A stretch of DNA of 8,127 nucleotides from an uncultured bacterium (GTDB lineage Bacteria; Patescibacteria; ABY1; SG8-24; 2-12-FULL-60-25): positions 1 through 8,127 of the forward strand of contig CALMET010000041.1 in the NCBI GenBank assembly GCA_937863195.1, in the 5' to 3' direction. Under the pieces are notes generated by a model that saw only the letters and a list, made by a program, of their open reading frames with translations, was not told the origin of the DNA and ran no database searches. Shown here piece after piece: positions 5,475 through 8,127 of this stretch (the stretch's first letter is position 1; every line of letters starts with the position of its first letter). The position numbers and the translations under genes were made by a program.

Positions 5475-6247
5475 CTAAGCACGCTCAAATACTCGTGCCC
5501 TCTGAATGTCCCCTGCATTGGGGCATGGTGAAGACAGTCTTGAATCACCTCACAAACCTGGTTCAAAACACCCGTTTGTACGCGCACCGAGAGCGCTTGT
5601 TGGTAGGACGCATTCGCGCTCCATGCCAACACCCGTCGCGTATCTGCGGTGATAAGATAAGCTGTTGAGAACTCCGAGCGTCTGGCGCGGATGCAGGAAC
5701 TGCAGGCAAGCGAACCTTGGCGCGGCATCATCCACGCATCTTCACGCAAGGTCGCACGGCATAAGACACATTCGTCCATCGGTGGCGCGATACCGAGTAA
5801 ATCTAGCAAACGCAATATCGCCGCCATCAACGCGTATTGTCCGCGCTGAGCTGAGGGCTCTTGCTCAATCCCCTCCCAGGTTCTCACGACTTCAGCGATA
5901 AACGAAAAGATTGAAGGATCAGCAGCACCTGGTTGTGTGAGACGATCAACGGCTTCTGAAAACGCTTTTAACACGACGAGCGCCCCTAAGCGATTGCGAC
6001 TCTTTAAAACAGGTCCGAGTGCACGCGCGACAGCGATATGATCATACGCTTTGCCTTTCGCAAGCATGACTTCGGCAAATGAAAGCGGTTCGAGGTGGCC
6101 GATCTGTTTTGCACCGATTTTTCTGACGCCGCGTGCAATGGCATGAATCTTGCCCGTATTTTTGCCGTACGCGGTAATCCACGCATCGTGTTCACGATAC
6201 GGTTCGACATTCAAGACGAAAACCGTCTCGCGCAAATACGAGGGCAT
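5471..6247 (-). CDS. recO: DNA repair protein RecO
   Basis: RecO acts in the RecF pathway: it anneals single strands and, with RecR, helps load RecA onto SSB-covered DNA in gap repair. The 258-residue protein has the expected layout. An N-terminal OB fold spans about 1-80, with the opening ETVFVLNVEPYREHDAWITAYGKNTGKI and then the GVRKIGAKQIGHLEPLSFAEV stretch. A helical domain follows, with a zinc site formed by two CxxC pairs, C160/C163 (ECVLC) and C182/C185 (CSSC). The length is ordinary and all four zinc ligands are intact, so it should be functional. The start codon follows the ruvX stop by 5 nt with no evident Shine-Dalgarno, so the two are probably translated from one message. Its stop codon overlaps the -35 box of the next gene. 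Confidence 0.95.
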   Translation of the reverse strand: MPSYLRETVFVLNVEPYREHDAWITAYGKNTGKIHAIARGVRKIGAKQIGHLEPLSFAEVMLAKGKAYDHIAVARALGPVLKSRNRLGALVVLKAFSEAVDRLTQPGAADPSIFSFIAEVVRTWEGIEQEPSAQRGQYALMAAILRLLDLLGIAPPMDECVLCRATLREDAWMMPRQGSLACSSCIRARRSEFSTAYLITADTRRVLAWSANASYQQALSVRVQTGVLNQVCEVIQDCLHHAPMQGTFRGHEYLSVLS

Positions 6248-6252
6248 ACAAA

Positions 6253-6648
6253 TTAGAAGCGATCCAAATAACTCTGCAAAATCACCGTTGCCGCCAAATC
6301 GTCACGCTTACCCTTTTGCCCGCGTTCTTTTTGTTGATTGGCCGCTGTTTTGGTGGACCAGGTTTCGTCCTGTTCAAAAACAACCCAGCCCTGCTCTTTC
6401 ATCCGTCCAATAAACGCACGGATTTCTGCTGCTTGTGCCGTTTGAATCGATGTATCTGCGAGCATGCGCGGTACGCCAACGACAAAACCTTGCGCCTGTT
6501 CGCGCTTTAACAGCTCTGCTAAAGTCTTAAAAACCTTTTCATCGCCGCTATTTTCAAGCACCTGCCAAGGGCTCGCGATGCGGCTCTCGGTATCGCCAAG
6601 CGCGATGCCAATGCGGGCAGACCCGTAATCTAATCCAAGCAATCTCAT
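6253..6648 (-). CDS. ruvX: RuvX/YqgF family putative Holliday junction resolvase (16S rRNA maturation nuclease)
   Basis: YqgF proteins have an RNase H-like fold. In E. coli the member takes part in 5' processing of 16S rRNA, and others have been assigned Holliday-junction resolution; both names are in use. The 131-residue product shows LGLDYGSARIGIALGD at 4-19 with D7, the VVGVP strand at 56-60, the conserved acidic DE at 94-95 followed by WSTKTA, and DDLAATVILQSYL at 116-128 with D116 as the last acidic ligand. The usual nMDGS loop after VGVP is replaced by RMLADTS, a modest variation. An AAGG Shine-Dalgarno lies 7 nt before the start (6656-6659). It heads the leftward set, with recO 5 nt downstream, and is divergent from rnhB with only 16 bp between start codons. 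Confidence 0.94.
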   Translation of the reverse strand: MRLLGLDYGSARIGIALGDTESRIASPWQVLENSGDEKVFKTLAELLKREQAQGFVVGVPRMLADTSIQTAQAAEIRAFIGRMKEQGWVVFEQDETWSTKTAANQQKERGQKGKRDDLAATVILQSYLDRF

Positions 6649-6664
6649 GACAAAACCTTAGCAT
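6649..6664. other. 16-bp divergent gap between ruvX and rnhB start codons
   Basis: This is the only strand switch in the window. The gap is too short to hold two promoters, so each gene must be transcribed from a promoter inside the opposite coding region, unless rnhB really starts at a later ATG (6674 or 6710). I see no convincing -35/-10 pair here for either direction. It contains the ruvX Shine-Dalgarno but none for rnhB. Confidence 0.6.
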
Positions 6665-7270
6665 ATGCCACGCATGCAAGACAGTCTCTATCGTTCGCGC
6701 GGTTTTGTGATGATTGCCGGCACCGACGAAGCAGGCCGTGGCCCTTGGGCCGGGCCCGTTTATGCCGCTGCCGTGATTTTGCCTGAGCGTGTGCGTTTGC
6801 CTGGCTTGGATGATTCGAAAAAGATTAATGAAGCAACGCGCGAAAAACTTTTCCCGTTTATTCAAGAGCAAGCGATCGCCTGGTGCATCGCTTCGGCAAG
6901 CGTTGAAGAAATAGACACCTTGAATATTCGCGAAGCTTCGTTTTTAGCAATGAAACGCTCGCTTGAAGGACTTGGCTCGATTCCTGATCTCGTTCTTTCA
7001 GACGGATTCAAGATCCCTAACTACCATTTACCGAACGAAGGCGTGGTGAAAGGTGATGGTAAATTGCGCTGTATTGCTGCCGCGTCTATTCTTGCTAAAG
7101 TCGCTCGTGATCGCTACATGCATGTGCAACATGAGCTCTATCCGGCCTATAACTTCGCCAAACACAAAGGCTATGGCACACCCGAACATCAAGAAGCCCT
7201 GCGAAAGCACGGAATCTGTGAAATCCATCGCAAATCGTTTGCGCCAATAAAACTCCTTAACGTACAATAG
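6665..7270 (+). CDS. rnhB: Ribonuclease HII
   Basis: RNase HII cuts the RNA strand of RNA-DNA hybrids and removes single ribonucleotides misinserted in DNA. The 201-residue protein has the family block GTDEAGRGPWAGPVYAAAVI at 19-38 with D21 and E22, the strand LVLSDGF with D113, GDGK with D131, and the helix IAAASILAKVARDR at 137-150. These give the expected four-acid (DEDD) metal site. The C-terminal block YPAYNFAKHKGYGTPEHQEAL is also typical. The first ATG is used because residues 5-18 (QDSLYRSRGFVMIA) match the helix that commonly precedes the catalytic strand in this family. No Shine-Dalgarno is visible, so starts at 6674 or 6710 remain possible. pgi follows at once. Confidence 0.95.
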   Translation: MPRMQDSLYRSRGFVMIAGTDEAGRGPWAGPVYAAAVILPERVRLPGLDDSKKINEATREKLFPFIQEQAIAWCIASASVEEIDTLNIREASFLAMKRSLEGLGSIPDLVLSDGFKIPNYHLPNEGVVKGDGKLRCIAAASILAKVARDRYMHVQHELYPAYNFAKHKGYGTPEHQEALRKHGICEIHRKSFAPIKLLNVQ

Positions 7271-7274
7271 GAGG
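7270..7274 (+). promoter_or_regulatory. Strong Shine-Dalgarno GGAGG of pgi overlapping the rnhB stop
   Basis: GGAGG begins on the last base of the rnhB TAG stop. Two ATGs follow, at 7278 (3-nt gap, short) and at 7284 (9-nt gap). The spacing favours 7284, but this is close to undecidable from sequence. Confidence 0.65.
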
Positions 7275-7283
7275 ACTATGGCC

Positions 7284-8127
7284 ATGCCGCATCAAGATCC
7301 AACAAAAACAAGTTCGTGGAAGTCGCTTGAACGGCATGCTGATCGCTTGTCAAAAACCACCATCAAACAGCTCGCTGAAAAAAATCCGGTTGAGGCGATG
7401 CAGATCTCAACACCTTATGGAAAGGTGGAATTCGGTTTTCAACGATTGGATGCGGCCGTCTTAGCAGATCTCGATAAACTAACCGATGAATGCCAACTCA
7501 AAGCGGCGAAGCTCGCTATGATCAGTGGCGATTACATTAATGAAACCGAGCAGCGCCAAGTGTTACACGTCGCTTTGCGTACTCCTGATTGCAATCCTCT
7601 CGTTGATCGTCAGCCGGTGCAAGATTTGATTCATTCTGTGCAGGCTGAGATGCAAAGCTTTGTTGAACGTATTCACAATAGCGTCTTTAAAGACGTGATC
7701 CACCTTGGGATCGGCGGATCTGACCTTGGCCCCCGCGCTATTGTAGACGCTTTACGCTTTTCTGCATCCCAAAAAATCCGCGTGCATTTTGTTTCAAATG
7801 TCGATGGTCATGCCCTCCACGAAACATTGCAAAAGCTAGATCCAGAAACAACTCTCGTCATCATCGCTTCAAAAACCTTTACCACCCAAGAAACCTTACT
7901 CAATGCACAAACGGTAAAAACGTGGCTCGAACAACACGTTAAAGATGTTTCACTTCACCTCGTTGCCCTTACAGCAAATACCGAAGGGGCATTATCCTTT
8001 GGCGTCACAAAAGAACGTATTTTTGGCATGTGGGACTGGATAGGTGGCCGCTATTCACTCTGGAGCTCAATTGGATTGCCGATTGCACTCGCCTATGGTT
8101 TTGATGCGTACAAAGAATTACTTGCCG
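7284..8127 (+). CDS. pgi: Glucose-6-phosphate isomerase (partial, 3' end outside the window)
   Basis: Pgi interconverts glucose 6-phosphate and fructose 6-phosphate in glycolysis and gluconeogenesis. The visible 281 codons follow the long E. coli type. They show GDYINETEQRQVLHVALR near 82-99, sugar-phosphate binding loop LGIGGSDLGPRA at 141-152, FVSNVDGH at 169-176, the SKTFTTQET signature at 196-204 and WDWIGGRYSLWSSIGLPIAL at 250-269. Compared with my memory of E. coli Pgi, the stretch before the GIGGS loop is shorter by about a dozen residues (the Gly-rich WKGYTGK segment is missing), a variation also seen elsewhere in the family. The catalytic residues in the second half cannot be checked because the gene runs off the window. 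The start at 7284 was chosen for its spacing to GGAGG; 7278 would add two residues. It is likely cotranscribed with rnhB, 13 nt upstream. Confidence 0.96.
   Translation, partial: MPHQDPTKTSSWKSLERHADRLSKTTIKQLAEKNPVEAMQISTPYGKVEFGFQRLDAAVLADLDKLTDECQLKAAKLAMISGDYINETEQRQVLHVALRTPDCNPLVDRQPVQDLIHSVQAEMQSFVERIHNSVFKDVIHLGIGGSDLGPRAIVDALRFSASQKIRVHFVSNVDGHALHETLQKLDPETTLVIIASKTFTTQETLLNAQTVKTWLEQHVKDVSLHLVALTANTEGALSFGVTKERIFGMWDWIGGRYSLWSSIGLPIALAYGFDAYKELLA

Noticed and set aside
4533..6247. Recoded TGA (as in Gracilibacteria/SR1)
   Set aside because: TGA ends recO at the usual family length and also ends the unidentified gene, so TGA is read as stop here.
7028..7285. Minus-strand frame opposite the end of rnhB
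   Set aside because: It lies opposite the conserved RNase HII core and the pgi ribosome-binding site, with no support of its own.

Overview
The window looks like a compact bacterial chromosome segment carrying housekeeping genes. TGA ends recO and the unidentified gene, and TAA/TAG end the others, so I read it with the standard bacterial code. Two features suggest a Candidate Phyla Radiation (Patescibacteria) type lineage: the aspartyl-tRNA synthetase has only 465 residues and lacks the GAD insertion domain of ordinary bacterial AspRS, and the genes are packed 3-7 nt apart. This is inference at low to medium confidence; no taxonomic marker is present.

Layout, left to right. A partial tRNA with anticodon CAT runs off the left edge on the minus strand. 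Its own promoter and an unusual leader lie just upstream of it: a 26-bp perfect palindrome abuts the mature 5' end, and a 9-bp duplication of that end lies further upstream. From about 0.15 to 6.65 kb every gene is on the minus strand. In transcription order these are ruvX, recO, an unidentified 289-aa gene, a membrane-anchored pilin-like protein, aspS, scpA, scpB and a D-Ala-D-Ala carboxypeptidase. The strand switches at 6649-6664, a gap of only 16 bp. To the right rnhB and a 3'-truncated pgi run on the plus strand.

The genes fall into functional pairs. RuvX and RecO belong to recombination and Holliday-junction/rRNA processing (ruvX stop to recO start, 5 nt). AspS, ScpA, ScpB and the carboxypeptidase form a tight run (gaps of 3, 3 and 5 nt) combining translation, the condensin accessory subunits of SMC, and cell-wall trimming. 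RnhB and Pgi sit 13 nt apart.

The unusual part is at 4.47-5.47 kb: a soluble protein that I do not recognise, with its own sigma70-like promoter, a small palindrome overlapping that promoter, a Shine-Dalgarno that picks the start codon, and an 11-bp inverted repeat just past its stop. It looks like an independently expressed accessory gene set into a housekeeping run. The neighbouring pilin-like protein and the tRNA leader are the other items worth a second look. I found no insertion sequence, CRISPR array, rRNA or complete mobile element, and no gene-free stretch longer than 300 bases.
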